Shown here piece after piece: positions 45,411 through 55,676 of a DNA stretch of 64,000 nt; within the stretch, counting starts at the first letter, position 1; each line of letters begins with the position of its first letter. The notes beneath the pieces were generated by a model. That model worked only from the letters and a program-made list of their open reading frames with translations. It did no database searches and had not been told where the DNA came from. Origin of the DNA: Sulfolobales archaeon HS-7 (GTDB lineage Archaea > Thermoproteota > Thermoprotei_A > Sulfolobales > Sulfolobaceae); contig AP024596.1 of the NCBI GenBank assembly GCA_019704295.1, positions 977,369 to 1,041,368 of the forward strand, in the 5' to 3' direction. The translations under genes were made by a program, and so were the position numbers.

Positions 45411-45688
45411 GACGATTTCCCTCCTTCACCTGTCGTTTTCTTCTCCTCAACTGGTTTCTCCTTGCTTTTTTCTTTCTTCTCCTTACTCTCTTTCTTGAAT
45501 CTCTTTATTTCAACTTCTACCGTTACGCCTTCATCACAGGTATAGGCGATATTTCCATTTTCCTCCCTCTCCTCACAGGTTATCCCTCTATTCCTTATGA
45601 ATTCCCTCAAGTTCTTCTTATGTCTGAAGGTTAATTTCTCCTCTTTATTCTCCTTCTTTACGGTTACGTAGTATTTAATTACTTTCAT
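45407..45688 (-). CDS. hypothetical highly charged protein, 93 aa
   Basis: It has an N-terminal strand-rich part with two cysteines (GITCEEREENGNIAYTCDEG) and a Lys/Glu-rich tail (KKESKEKKEKSKEKPVEEKK). The pair of Cys may form a disulfide or metal site. No family recognised. Confidence 0.55.
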   Translation of the reverse strand: MKVIKYYVTVKKENKEEKLTFRHKKNLREFIRNRGITCEEREENGNIAYTCDEGVTVEVEIKRFKKESKEKKEKSKEKPVEEKKTTGEGGKSS

Positions 45689-45738
45689 AAGGTCATAACT
45701 GGTGATGAAAATTTAAGGTTGTGGTGAGATTGAATAGC

Positions 45739-48243
45739 ATGTCGTCTATTAATGGATTTAGGTATTTTTCTCTAGATGAAGTAAAGAAAAGGGGATACGA
45801 CATAGATAATTTACCATACTCAATCAAAGTTCTGATCGAGAATGTGTTGAGGAATATGAACGGAAATACCGTAACTGAGGAGGATCTCGACGCCATATCC
45901 TCCTGGAAAGTGGGAAAAGAAATACCCTTCTTTCCATCAAGGATATTACTTCAAGATTACACAGGTATCCCGCTTCTTGTAGACCTAGCTGGCATGAGAT
46001 CAGCGATAAAACGATTAAGAGGAAAACCTGAGGCAGTAAACCCGCTTATACAATCTGACTTGGTCATTGATCACTCAGTACAAGTTGATTACTTCGGAAC
46101 TACGAACTCCCTAATGCTGAATATGAAAAAAGAATTTGAAAGGAATATGGAGAGGTATAAGTTTTTAAAATGGGCTCAGGGGAGCTTCTCAAATCTAAGG
46201 ATAGTGACGCCAGGTCACGGTATTGTTCATCAGGTAAATATTGAATTCTTATCTCAGGTAGCGTATGTCAAGGATGGTGTTATTTATCCCGATTCCCTGA
46301 TAGGTACGGATTCTCACACTACAATGGTTAACGGAATAGGGGTTTTAGGTTGGGGTGTCGGCGGCCTTGAGGCAGAGGTATCCATGTTGGGAGAGCCTTA
46401 TCCTTTACTCGTTCCTGAGGTAATAGGTGTTAAACTGACGGGAGAACTTAATCCTGGAGTTACTCCAACCGACGTCGTCTTATATGTAACTGAGACCTTA
46501 AGAAAAATTAACGTGGTAGGTAAATTTGTGGAGTTCTTTGGACCCTCATTATCAAAATTATCTGCCCAGGATAGATCCACTGTGTCCAATATGGCGCCGG
46601 AGTACGGTGCGACTGTAGGCTATTTCCCAGTGGATAAGAACACTCTTACCTATCTGGAGAAGACTGGGAGGGATCCCGTATTACCTAGAGAGTACTTTAA
46701 GTCACAGGGAATGTTCTATAGTTACGAACCTATTTATTCGAAGGTCGTAGAAATAAATCTAGGAGATATTGAACCGTCAATAGCGGGTCCTAAAAATCCT
46801 GAGGAGAGAGTTCCCCTTAAAGAGGCTAAGTCGGTTGCTGAAGAACTATGTAAGGACGGTAGGGACGGATCCTTTATCCCCAATTGCGGAATTGCAATAG
46901 CCGCTATAACGAGTTGCACTAACACATCAAATCCAACAGTAATGCTAGGGGCTGGAATATTAGCTAAAAATGCTATTGAAAGGGGACTTATTAGAAAGCC
47001 CTATATTAAGACCAGTACTGCCCCTGGTTCAAGGGTGGTTACAGATTACTTAGAGAAGACTAACCTTCTCCCCTACCTGGAGGGATTAGGATTTCACGTA
47101 GTCGGTTACGGATGTACTACGTGTATCGGAAATGCAGGACCATTAATACCCGAAGTAGAGAAAGACGTAAGAGAAGGTACAAAAGCCTTTGCGATTATAA
47201 GCGGTAACAGGAACTTTGAGGGAAGAATTAATCCGTTGCTTACGGGAACCTTTCTAGCCTCACCAATTCTGGTAGTGGCATACGCTCTAGCAGGAAGGTT
47301 TAACGTTGATTTTGAACGTGAACCCATAGGATTTGATCCAAATAAGAAGCCGGTATACCTAAGGGATATATGGCCGAGTACGGAGGAAATTAACAAATTA
47401 CTTGAGAAAGCTATGGACCCTGAAATATTCAAGGAGAAGTATGCTGATGCATTCGAGGGAAATGAGGATTGGAATAAACTTTCAGTAGAAAAAGGCGAGT
47501 TATACTCATGGGATACTTCCTCTACCTACATTAGGGAACCGCCTTGGTTCTGGGGAGAAGGTTGGAAAATGGGGGACATAGTCGGTGCAAAAATACTGGC
47601 CCTTTTCGGAGATAGAGTAACGACAGATCATATCTCCCCTGCAGGTCCAATAACCCCTGACTCCCTAGCGGGAGAGTACTTAAGAGCACTAGGCGTAACC
47701 GAGTTAAATACTTTTGGAGCAAGAAGGGGGAACCATGAAGTGATGTTAAGAGGAGGATTTTCCAACCCTAAGATAAAGAACATGATGGTCGATAAAATAG
47801 GAGGATATACGAAGTATGAGGGAAAGGTAGTAACGATTTACGAGGCGGCAATGAATTACCAGAAAAAAGGAATTCCACTGGTAATTTTTGCTGGGAAGCA
47901 GTACGGTACTGGTAGTTCGCGCGACTGGGCAGCGAAAGTTACTGCTCTTTTAGGAGTAAGAGTAGTTATTGCAGAGAGCTTTGAGAGGATTCACAGGAGT
48001 AATTTAGTAGCGATGGGGGTAATACCAATAGAAGGGATAGATTGGAGACAATTAGGACTTACTGGAGATGAGACAATTAACGTTAGAGGACTTAACGAGC
48101 TGACACCGAAGAAGAAAGTCACGGTAGAAATTGGCAATAAAACGGTAGAGGGAATAGCCCGCGTTGACAATAAAATAGAACTAGAGTACGTTAAAAGTGG
48201 CGGGGTATTTAGATACGCTCTTAATAAGGTCTTGTCGAAGTAA
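45739..48243 (+). CDS. acnA: aconitate hydratase
   Basis: The 835-residue enzyme isomerises citrate to isocitrate in the TCA cycle. The 4Fe-4S cysteines are in TSCTNTSNP and GCTTCIGNAG. The active-site segment DSHTTMVNGIGVLGWGVGG and the C-terminal swivelling-domain motif GTGSSRDWAAKVTALLGVR are complete. It is the IRP/AcnA type rather than AcnB. The ATG at 45739 is 26 nt after AAAATTTAAGG (45708-45718), supporting a leaderless start there. Confidence 0.96.
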   Translation: MSSINGFRYFSLDEVKKRGYDIDNLPYSIKVLIENVLRNMNGNTVTEEDLDAISSWKVGKEIPFFPSRILLQDYTGIPLLVDLAGMRSAIKRLRGKPEAVNPLIQSDLVIDHSVQVDYFGTTNSLMLNMKKEFERNMERYKFLKWAQGSFSNLRIVTPGHGIVHQVNIEFLSQVAYVKDGVIYPDSLIGTDSHTTMVNGIGVLGWGVGGLEAEVSMLGEPYPLLVPEVIGVKLTGELNPGVTPTDVVLYVTETLRKINVVGKFVEFFGPSLSKLSAQDRSTVSNMAPEYGATVGYFPVDKNTLTYLEKTGRDPVLPREYFKSQGMFYSYEPIYSKVVEINLGDIEPSIAGPKNPEERVPLKEAKSVAEELCKDGRDGSFIPNCGIAIAAITSCTNTSNPTVMLGAGILAKNAIERGLIRKPYIKTSTAPGSRVVTDYLEKTNLLPYLEGLGFHVVGYGCTTCIGNAGPLIPEVEKDVREGTKAFAIISGNRNFEGRINPLLTGTFLASPILVVAYALAGRFNVDFEREPIGFDPNKKPVYLRDIWPSTEEINKLLEKAMDPEIFKEKYADAFEGNEDWNKLSVEKGELYSWDTSSTYIREPPWFWGEGWKMGDIVGAKILALFGDRVTTDHISPAGPITPDSLAGEYLRALGVTELNTFGARRGNHEVMLRGGFSNPKIKNMMVDKIGGYTKYEGKVVTIYEAAMNYQKKGIPLVIFAGKQYGTGSSRDWAAKVTALLGVRVVIAESFERIHRSNLVAMGVIPIEGIDWRQLGLTGDETINVRGLNELTPKKKVTVEIGNKTVEGIARVDNKIELEYVKSGGVFRYALNKVLSK

Positions 48244-48262
48244 ACTCTTTCCCAACGGTTGA

Positions 48263-48270
48263 TTTTTATT
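48263..48270 (+). promoter_or_regulatory. TATA box of the aldehyde dehydrogenase gene
   Basis: TTTTTATT is centred 26 nt before ATG 48292 and supports that start; the frame upstream (48259) would place the promoter inside the gene. Confidence 0.55.
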
Positions 48271-48291
48271 GTTTTACGTGCAATACCATTT

Positions 48292-49758
48292 ATGTTAAGG
48301 ATAAATCATTTCATAAACGGAGAGTTCGTAATTCCTCACGGCGAGGATTACAAGGAGAAGCGTTCTCCTAATGACGGAAAAGTGTTAGCGGAGGTTGCCA
48401 ATGGAGGAAGAGAAGACGCGAAAAGAGGTATTGACGCAGCATATGAGTCTCATAAGTCATGGTCAAAATTGCCACCTATCAAGAGGGCTGAATACCTTAG
48501 CAAATTTCTCGAAATCTATAAGTCAAGCGTGAATACATTTCAGGAGTATCTGATAAGAGAGGCCGGTGGAATAAAGAAGAAGGCTTGGGCTGAGACCTTA
48601 TTCACTGAGAGGTTAATATCCAACGCCATCGAGGTCGCTAGGCATGTTAATGGTGAGAATATTCCATCAGATAGTGAGGGGCAGTTAAACATAGTTTTTA
48701 AGAAACCTAAGGGCGTTACTTCCGTAATAACTCCATGGAATTACCCACTTTCCATCTCCATCAAGAAGGTTATGCATTCCTTAGCTTTTGGAAATACAGT
48801 TGTGTTAAAGACCTCAAGCGAAACGCCAATGACGGGGTACTTAATAGCTGACGTTGCACAGAAATCTCTTCCAAAAGGCGTCCTTAATGTGATATTTGGT
48901 TCTGGCTCTGTAGTAGGGGATGAGATGGTTACTAACAAAAAGGTTTCACATATCACATTCACTGGTGAGACAGTAACGGGAAAGGAAATAGCATCAAAAG
49001 CTGGAGGAAATTTAAAAAGCGTAACGTTAGAATTAGGAGGGAGTGATCCGCTTATTATAATGGACGACGTGGATATCGATTACGCTACTAGACTAGCTGT
49101 TTTTGGAGCGTTCTTTCATCAAGGGCAGATATGTACGTCGTCAAAGAGGATCTTAGTTCATGAGAGGATTTACGATAGGTTCGTAAGTCGATTTATGGAA
49201 GCGGTTAATAACCTAGTGGTTGGCGATCCTGAACTAGAAAACACTGATATTGGTCCCCTCATAAATGAGAGACAAGTTTCGGCGATGCAAGAATTTGTTA
49301 AAGATTCTCAGGATCGTGGGGGTAAAATAATATCTGGAGGGAAGTTCAAGGAAAACTACTTTTATCCGACGGTAGTCACTGACGTTGACGCGAACTTTAA
49401 GATAATGAAGGAGGAGGTTTTCGGACCTGTAAGACCTGTAGTGCGTTTTTCAACAAAGGAGGAGGCTATTGACATAGCTAATTCTACGGAATATGGACTG
49501 TCGGGGGCCGTATTGACTAACAATATTAACACTGCCTTATTTTTCGTTGAAAACGTAGAAGCAGGTATGTTCCATGTTAACGATGTAACATTTCTTGAGG
49601 AGTCCCACATACCATTTGGAGGGATAAAGAGTAGTGGATTGGGAAGAGAAGGAGGATTATACTCCGCTAGGGAAACTATGTACGATAAATGGGTTACATT
49701 TACTACAAGGACTAAGCGATTTCCAATCCCAGCTTCACTGAAAGAGAAAACTAATTAA
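48292..49758 (+). CDS. NAD(P)-dependent aldehyde dehydrogenase
   Basis: The 488-residue enzyme has the catalytic Cys (FHQGQICTSSKRI), the general-base Glu region (VTLELGGSDP), the NAD-binding ITFTGETVTGKEIA and TPWNYPLSISIKK. It oxidises an aldehyde to the acid. The closest feel is to the vanillin/benzaldehyde or glyceraldehyde dehydrogenases, but substrate assignment is not safe. It directly follows aconitase (about 50 bp) with its own promoter. A hairpin followed by a T-tract is near 49848-49877. Confidence 0.9.
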   Translation: MLRINHFINGEFVIPHGEDYKEKRSPNDGKVLAEVANGGREDAKRGIDAAYESHKSWSKLPPIKRAEYLSKFLEIYKSSVNTFQEYLIREAGGIKKKAWAETLFTERLISNAIEVARHVNGENIPSDSEGQLNIVFKKPKGVTSVITPWNYPLSISIKKVMHSLAFGNTVVLKTSSETPMTGYLIADVAQKSLPKGVLNVIFGSGSVVGDEMVTNKKVSHITFTGETVTGKEIASKAGGNLKSVTLELGGSDPLIIMDDVDIDYATRLAVFGAFFHQGQICTSSKRILVHERIYDRFVSRFMEAVNNLVVGDPELENTDIGPLINERQVSAMQEFVKDSQDRGGKIISGGKFKENYFYPTVVTDVDANFKIMKEEVFGPVRPVVRFSTKEEAIDIANSTEYGLSGAVLTNNINTALFFVENVEAGMFHVNDVTFLEESHIPFGGIKSSGLGREGGLYSARETMYDKWVTFTTRTKRFPIPASLKEKTN

Positions 49759-49847
49759 TTTCTTTATTTCTATTTTTTAAATATAGTGTTATTTAATTTT
49801 ATGGAAGTTTTTATCTTAATGGAAGTTAAGGGCATGAGGAATCATGT

Positions 49848-49877
49848 GGATGAGTGATCCATCATTTGAACATTTTT
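49848..49877 (+). terminator. hairpin plus T-tract after aldehyde dehydrogenase
   Basis: GGATG-AGTGAT-CCATC is followed by ATTTGAACATTTTTT. A hairpin near 58005-58026 is followed by the similar ATTTGAATACTTTTT. Archaeal termination depends mainly on the T-tract, so the hairpin may be incidental. Confidence 0.35.
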
Positions 49878-50604
49878 TCCCAGGCTGTAAATGTTTGACA
49901 TAGAGTACCTCTACAGCGATTAAATGAGTTTTGAGGCCGTAAAAAAGTGCCTAAGAAGTTACCGTGAGATTGGTAAAACCACCTGCTCCGGGCACACGTT
50001 AGTAACATTCCATCGGCTCAGGAGTATTACGTAATGTCAGTCTTAGAAGTAAGGTAAACCTAGCTTTCCACGATTTGTGTTGGAAGCGAGAACGTCGAGA
50101 GATCTGACGTTGTCTGTTCAGGTTTCACCTGTCCTAACTATTGATTAAATCATAGCATCTCACTATTACGCTCTTCCAACGTATTAAACGGTTAGTAATC
50201 AGAAACACCTGCTGTACTACAAAGCTTTTTAAGTAAGGTATAAGAGAAAGGTTTGGGCTCCATAGGATTTCATGACATTTCATTTCATTCCTCATCCCTC
50301 GGATTTCATTAAAGTCACGGGACAGTGTGAGGTTCATCCTTCTTTGTCTCATTGGAGGGATAACCTAACCTGCTCATGGATGTGGATAAATGTGGACATC
50401 TTATGCTCTGTCACCCTTAGGGAAACTCGTCCGCATCCGGTGACAAGATTTATAAAACATATATTATATAAAAAATATATAAACTTCACTGTGTATCTGA
50501 AACTATTGATAATGGAGCAAATCTTGTCCTTAGGAGAGTTCGCTAACTACAATAATAATCTGATATACCGTGAATAATAACACAAGAGTGGGAGGTCAAT
50601 AAGG

Positions 50605-50612
50605 TTAAATTA
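50605..50612 (+). promoter_or_regulatory. TATA box of the protein kinase gene
   Basis: TTAAATTA centred 26 nt before ATG 50634 supports a leaderless start at that ATG rather than GTG 50628. Confidence 0.5.
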
Positions 50613-50633
50613 GATAAAATTAATAGTGTGAAC

Positions 50634-52664
50634 ATGTCGCGTGCAGCGAGATTTGCGCTATTACTGTTTTCTGTCGTAGAAATTCTAATCGTATTTCTTA
50701 TACTTAATGCGACTCATTCATTCTATGCGGAGCTAGAAATAGTTCTGGTTATGACAATAAGTGTTCCGTGTATACTTCTCTCCTTAACTGGATCCCAGTT
50801 TCCTGGATTTATTCTTATTGGAGCGATCTCACCGATTATATTTGCATATAGTGAACATCTTTATCCAACAAATGCAGGTTATGTCTTAATCGGTTCATCT
50901 CTTATATTGATTCTCTCTTGGTTGCTTTATGCCCTTACCGTTAGAGGTAAGAAAATCAGGAATGCACTAGGAGGCCTCGGTGCGTTATTCTATGTTATTG
51001 CTATTCTATATACTCTATTACCATTGCACCTATCAGGGTTTACATTGAGTAAACTTATTACTAATTTTGAAACAGGGTATTCGTCACCTCTTGGCTTCGT
51101 TCTGCTTATCCTATCATCATCATTCATAGGATTTTCAGCTTTTACTACCCCCAATGTTATGAAACTTAGACAGAATGGTCTTCCAAGGAGAGCGGAATGG
51201 TCGGTAACAGTAAACGGGGTTAAAAGAAAGACTAAGGGTAAGACGATATCTATCAAATACGAGGGAGAAAGCTACTGGGTTGTCGAACCTGTATTTAAGA
51301 AAAACGATAAATTCGTACCTTTTCCTCAAAGTGGGAAAACATTGCCTGGAACCATTAACGTTGAGTTTAGGAAAGCGTATATCGTCGTTTTTAGGCAACA
51401 GGGATTGCCTAAAGATGTTCAATGGAGTGTGATAGTGAACGGAAGGGCTTGGAGTGGGTACGGGGATATAAACGTAGAGGTTTTTGAGACTAATGCTGAG
51501 TATGAAGTTAGACCTTTATCAATAAACGGAATGTGGTATCTCCCTAAAGAAAGAATTGGTAAAATACAGGGAGGAAAAACTATTACTGTAAATTTCATGA
51601 GAGTAGACTCAGCTCAATCAGTGCCTCAAATTCCATCATCTTCACAATCATCCCAGACCTCCGTAACGATACCAAGGAGTTTAAGGAACTGGGAACCTTC
51701 TGTTTGGATAGGAAGAGAGATAGGGGGTTATAAAGTAATGGAAGTCATAGGGCGCGGAGGTACATCATATGTACTTAAGGGAACTCTTTCAGGAAGTTTA
51801 AGAGCCCTTAAGATCCCTATAATAGGTGAGGGTGATAAGGAACAGTTAATATTCTCAGAATTGGCATCGGAGTTTAAGAACCTTGACGAACTTTCAAAGA
51901 AGACGGAAAACGTAGTTCAGCTCTATGGATTTGGCGGTGGGACGGATATAATTAGGGCGATAAAGAACGGTAACTTAGAATTATACGCTAACTCCCCCCC
52001 ATATATTGTTATGGAACTAATGGAAGGCGGAGACGCTAAGGGGATATCGGACAATGATGCTATTTTCTACTGGCCTAAATATTATAAAATAGTTCTGATT
52101 ATAATTCAGAAAATATCTGGAGCTCTAGCTGTAATTCACGCAAGTAACTACGTTCACATGGACGTTAAACCCCAGAATATATTTTTCAGCAATAAACCTG
52201 GTACAACAGCTTCGGAGGTGCTTAACAATCTTAATAATGGACTAGTCAAGGTGAAACTGGGGGACTTAGGTTCGGCAAGAAGGATTGGAGATAAGATTAT
52301 TCAATTGACTACAGCCTATTCTCCCCCTGATGCAATTATCGCTTACTTAAAGAATGAAGGTACTTATCCTGCTATAGATGTTTTTTCCCTAGGAGCTACC
52401 GCACTATATCTATTAACTAGACAAGCAGTTTACGAGCAGGACACCCTCACTTTACTGAACTTATCGTTAGATAACAAGTCGTTAGATCTCGCAAATAAAG
52501 CAGCATACCGCTATTCTGAGTTGTGGAGAAACATGAGCAAACCTGTTAACGTTCCAGATCAGCTGTGGGCATTAGTTAAAGCAATGCTGAACCCATCTCC
52601 TAGTATGAGACCTGCAAGCAAGGAAATAGCGTACAAACTACTGAGCATCAAGGATACGCTTTAG
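50634..52664 (+). CDS. membrane-bound Ser/Thr protein kinase
   Basis: The 676-residue protein has about six N-terminal membrane helices (residues 1-180). Two copies of a beta-domain follow, each opening GLPxxxxWSVxVNG (near 188 and 257). After a Ser/Gln-rich linker comes a eukaryotic-type kinase domain: glycine loop GRGGTSYVLKG (near 372), catalytic Lys in RALKIP, catalytic loop HMDVKPQN (near 508) and DLG in place of DFG (near 544). An even helix number puts the beta-domains and kinase inside the cell. The tail overlaps the convergent ATPase gene by 27 bp. Confidence 0.88.
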   Translation: MSRAARFALLLFSVVEILIVFLILNATHSFYAELEIVLVMTISVPCILLSLTGSQFPGFILIGAISPIIFAYSEHLYPTNAGYVLIGSSLILILSWLLYALTVRGKKIRNALGGLGALFYVIAILYTLLPLHLSGFTLSKLITNFETGYSSPLGFVLLILSSSFIGFSAFTTPNVMKLRQNGLPRRAEWSVTVNGVKRKTKGKTISIKYEGESYWVVEPVFKKNDKFVPFPQSGKTLPGTINVEFRKAYIVVFRQQGLPKDVQWSVIVNGRAWSGYGDINVEVFETNAEYEVRPLSINGMWYLPKERIGKIQGGKTITVNFMRVDSAQSVPQIPSSSQSSQTSVTIPRSLRNWEPSVWIGREIGGYKVMEVIGRGGTSYVLKGTLSGSLRALKIPIIGEGDKEQLIFSELASEFKNLDELSKKTENVVQLYGFGGGTDIIRAIKNGNLELYANSPPYIVMELMEGGDAKGISDNDAIFYWPKYYKIVLIIIQKISGALAVIHASNYVHMDVKPQNIFFSNKPGTTASEVLNNLNNGLVKVKLGDLGSARRIGDKIIQLTTAYSPPDAIIAYLKNEGTYPAIDVFSLGATALYLLTRQAVYEQDTLTLLNLSLDNKSLDLANKAAYRYSELWRNMSKPVNVPDQLWALVKAMLNPSPSMRPASKEIAYKLLSIKDTL

Positions 52665-53960
52665 GAATTCTCTCATTTTATCAGTTAAACTATCTGGATT
52701 CCGTATGGCTTCATTAACCTCTTCGTTATTCAATTTGAGTACGTCTATACCAGAAATTTCTATATTTTTTGCATTAGTTATTAAGAATACTTTCTTTACC
52801 CGCACCCCATCAACTTCGGTAACCTTAACTATCTTCTCTAGATTAGAGGGCGTATTCAAGGTGTCTCCATCAACTATCTTAACTTCCCCGAGATATGCGT
52901 CATTTTGAACTCTAAAGTATATGTCGGGAGTTACAGTGCCATCATCTGTATCGATTCTCCTTCCCTTAGGGTGAACGTAAGATATTCCCATTTCCTTTGC
53001 AATTGATATAAGTGTTTTCCTTACGGATTTTTCTAATTCCCTTGAAATATCCCGAGGATCTCCCTCTAGTTTAGCAGGAGGAACATTCCTTATCTGTTTC
53101 ACTTTTTCCTCAAGACTTCTCCTTATCTTATTCGTATCCGGACCTACTTCATTTATCAAATTAGTGTATATTTCCTTTGCCTTATCTAAGAGCGATGATA
53201 CGGTCTTCTCCTCTATAAGGATCCTTGCTAAAACGTCTGCTAAGTCAGGACAATAATACCTTAGTATGTCCTCCTTTTCCTCCTCCGTTAGATCACCACT
53301 TAGATCAACCTTAATTGGCATTTCGATCAGTCTCCTTTGAATAGCCTTGTCCATTTCCTTACTGGTCTCTTCTATTGGCATTGCCATTACAACTGGCACC
53401 TTAGTACCGGAATTCAACAGTCTATGTAATGGCATTACATGTCCTTCCTTAATTCTGATTTCATCAACAAGCAAGGGTAGAGCTGAGTCACTAAGGAACT
53501 CAATAATACCATCTATATCCTTACTGTACTCCTTGCACGCAATTCTAAGTTCTGCGATATTATGCTCTAAGAGTAGCTTATTACAGTTTTTCTTCAACCA
53601 CTTTCTAAAATCTCGCGGTAAGGAAAAAAACCCGTAACCTAACTCCTTTTTCTTCTGATTAAGTCGCATTATCGCTTTCTCCCTTATTGTAAGGATGTCT
53701 TGAGACTCCCAAAATACATCCTCAAACCTATCCTTACCGGAGAGATCAACGTATAATGCACCTCTATCAACGAAGTCGGTATATATCTTTCTGAGTAAAG
53801 TGGTCTTCCCCATACCTGGAGGTCCGGTAATTAGCACGATTCCATTTCTCTCGATTTCTGCCTCTGCTATTTTCAGACCTTGTTCCCACCTTTTACCGAC
53901 TGGTTTTAATTCCGTGTCGTTCCACGATGTTAACGTTCTAGATGGAAAAGTGCAGTTCAA
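52638..53960 (-). CDS. AAA+ ATPase with C-terminal PD-(D/E)xK-like domain
   Basis: The 440-residue protein has a P-loop GPPGMGKTT (46-54) and a Walker B-like LPLLVDEI. A helical region follows. A C-terminal domain shows Asp346 (TPDIYF) and Glu359-Val-Lys361 (LGEVKIV), the D...ExK pattern of PD-(D/E)xK nucleases, embedded in alternating strands. The start is a TTG next to the stop of the winged-helix gene, so they are one operon. Resemblance is to ATPases of the archaeal STAND/ATPase (ORC-like) group. The nuclease assignment is my inference from the motif. Confidence 0.75.
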   Translation of the reverse strand: MNCTFPSRTLTSWNDTELKPVGKRWEQGLKIAEAEIERNGIVLITGPPGMGKTTLLRKIYTDFVDRGALYVDLSGKDRFEDVFWESQDILTIREKAIMRLNQKKKELGYGFFSLPRDFRKWLKKNCNKLLLEHNIAELRIACKEYSKDIDGIIEFLSDSALPLLVDEIRIKEGHVMPLHRLLNSGTKVPVVMAMPIEETSKEMDKAIQRRLIEMPIKVDLSGDLTEEEKEDILRYYCPDLADVLARILIEEKTVSSLLDKAKEIYTNLINEVGPDTNKIRRSLEEKVKQIRNVPPAKLEGDPRDISRELEKSVRKTLISIAKEMGISYVHPKGRRIDTDDGTVTPDIYFRVQNDAYLGEVKIVDGDTLNTPSNLEKIVKVTEVDGVRVKKVFLITNAKNIEISGIDVLKLNNEEVNEAIRNPDSLTDKMREFLKRILDAQ

Positions 53961-53961
53961 A

Positions 53962-54528
53962 CTACCTTCGCCTTATGATACCACAAATAGTTCCGTTAAC
54001 TAATATTCCTTCCTCTCCTCCCGGAATTAACTCGTAGTTAGCTTGAACGTAATTGCTCAACTTACTGTAAAATTCCTCTTTGGTAACTCCCATCTGCTCC
54101 CTTATTAGCTTTAAATTAGCTACACCTAGAGCGTTCTTGACCTTGTTATAATATTCGTCGAAGATTTTCTCCATATTGGGAAAATTAACGGGATTTTGAG
54201 TTATCTTAAGATATTCTTTGATATACCTAATTTCCGACATTAACTCCTTCAGCATTTCATTATTCGTTTCCTCAAGCTTTATGACGTAGTCCATCTTATC
54301 CTTCTCACGGCTTTGATCAATCTTAGGTGTTCTTTCTCCAAGTTCTATCAGCTTTACCCTATATGAGTTAGGCGTCTTTTCCTTTATTGCTAATCCTCTA
54401 GACGTTATTACCTCAACTATGGCGTCAACGTCTTCATAGGAAATCTTGAGTAGTTTTTTGATATCTCCCCTAGTTAATTGGTTTTTCTCTTTTAGTTTTC
54501 CTATTAATTTATTTACATATTCTTCCAT
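53962..54528 (-). CDS. winged-helix/coiled-coil protein
   Basis: The protein of 188 residues (from ATG 54528) has an N-terminal helix-turn-helix ([20 protein letters not shown]), then a basic wing and a coiled-coil segment ([20 protein letters not shown]). A small C-terminal helical-plus-strand part follows ([20 protein letters not shown]), resembling a second DNA- or protein-binding module. The ATG lies inside the end of gluconate dehydratase (16-bp overlap), and the ATPase gene follows after one base. The three genes are therefore co-translated. Confidence 0.7.
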   Translation of the reverse strand: MEEYVNKLIGKLKEKNQLTRGDIKKLLKISYEDVDAIVEVITSRGLAIKEKTPNSYRVKLIELGERTPKIDQSREKDKMDYVIKLEETNNEMLKELMSEIRYIKEYLKITQNPVNFPNMEKIFDEYYNKVKNALGVANLKLIREQMGVTKEEFYSKLSNYVQANYELIPGGEEGILVNGTICGIIRRR

Positions 54529-55676
54529 GTTCCCTTGACTACCCACACCGGTTCCTCCATAACATCGAGTTCCTTGGGCTCTACGGCGTACTCCTCTAAT
54601 TTCTTCTCATTAACTGAAACGCCTAGTCCAGGTTTAGAGGGAACTTTAACGTGTCCACGTACGACCTCAATCTCTCCATTAATTATTTCCTTTTTCCAAT
54701 CTGGAAACCAATCATAGAATGATTCTAACATTAGCAGATTTGGAGTGACAGCACTTATTTGAAGAGATGCAGTGTATTGAATAGGTCCGAACGCATTGTG
54801 ATATGCGATCTCAAGGTCGTATGCCTCAGTTAACGCTACAACCTTTCTCGCAATCGTGAATCCGCCGATGTTTGTTATATCTGGTTGTAAGATATTCACT
54901 AATCCTAAGTAAACGGGTATTTCCTTTAATGAAACCAGTCTCTCTCCCATAGCAATTCTTAGCGACACCTCCTTCCTGTATTTTTCATATCCCTTGATGT
55001 CTTCATGATGCACGGGCTCTTCTACGAAGACAGGATCGTATTTTTCAAGCATTTTCCCTATCATTATTGCAGAATTAGCGTTAAATCTGCCGTGATGTTC
55101 AATCATCACGTCCAAGTGATCTTTAACAGCCTTTACCCTCGCTTCGGCTTCCTTTACCCCCTTAAAGTCGATCCAGTTATAATACATGCCAAACGGGTCG
55201 AATTTTGCTGCTTGGTATCCCATTGATGCTACATCATGTGCCTTCTTTCCGAAGGATTCAGGGGTTACGCAATCCTGGTACCATCCATTTGCGTAAACAG
55301 GTATTTCATCCCTAACCTTTCCTCCTAACAACTTGTATATTGGTGCTCCCAGTTCTTTCCCTAAAAGGTCCCACTCTGCGATGTCTATTGCGCTAAAGGC
55401 GGTTACGGTATCAAAAGCTCTGCTGTAGTAAAAGTCCTGCTTGTACCATTCCTGGTAGTTTTTCTCCACTTCTTCAACTTCCTTTCCTACAAAGGCCTTT
55501 GCAACCTGTTTAACTGCATTAGCAACTGTAATAACTCTAAGCGTGGGAACCGCCTCACCATATCCTACCTCTCCATTTGACGTTGTGACTTTGACTATAA
55601 TAGAGGAAGACGCCCATGTTGCACTTCCCTTCTCTTTATGTGTTAATACTATTGGTTTTATTTCAGAGATCTTCAT
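54513..55676 (-). CDS. gnaD: gluconate dehydratase, enolase superfamily
   Basis: The 387-residue enzyme closely follows the S. solfataricus gluconate dehydratase as I remember it: [60 protein letters not shown], the metal ligands in VEEPVHHED and GERLVS, and a shared end [13 protein letters not shown]. It converts D-gluconate (and galactonate in S. solfataricus) to KDG, the first committed step of the branched Entner-Doudoroff pathway. The pathway's KDG aldolase and kinase genes are not in the window. A TATA-like GTTAAATAT (in reverse, near 55703) lies 26 nt before the ATG. Confidence 0.92.
   Translation of the reverse strand: MKISEIKPIVLTHKEKGSATWASSSIIVKVTTSNGEVGYGEAVPTLRVITVANAVKQVAKAFVGKEVEEVEKNYQEWYKQDFYYSRAFDTVTAFSAIDIAEWDLLGKELGAPIYKLLGGKVRDEIPVYANGWYQDCVTPESFGKKAHDVASMGYQAAKFDPFGMYYNWIDFKGVKEAEARVKAVKDHLDVMIEHHGRFNANSAIMIGKMLEKYDPVFVEEPVHHEDIKGYEKYRKEVSLRIAMGERLVSLKEIPVYLGLVNILQPDITNIGGFTIARKVVALTEAYDLEIAYHNAFGPIQYTASLQISAVTPNLLMLESFYDWFPDWKKEIINGEIEVVRGHVKVPSKPGLGVSVNEKKLEEYAVEPKELDVMEEPVWVVKGTWKNM

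Larger units (their letters stand above)
49759..50633. other. non-coding stretch, possible decayed gene
   Basis: Almost 900 bp without a convincing gene. A 39-codon frame from ATG 49924 (MSFEAVKKCLRSYREIGKTT) hints at a dead gene, otherwise unidentified. 50440-50480 is very A/T-rich (TATATTATATAAAAAATATA). The promoter of the kinase gene is at 50605-50612. Confidence 0.4.

Noticed and set aside
50272..50577. 101-codon plus-strand frame before the kinase
   Set aside because: Composition is unlike a protein, it ends in very A/T-rich DNA, and the kinase promoter follows directly.
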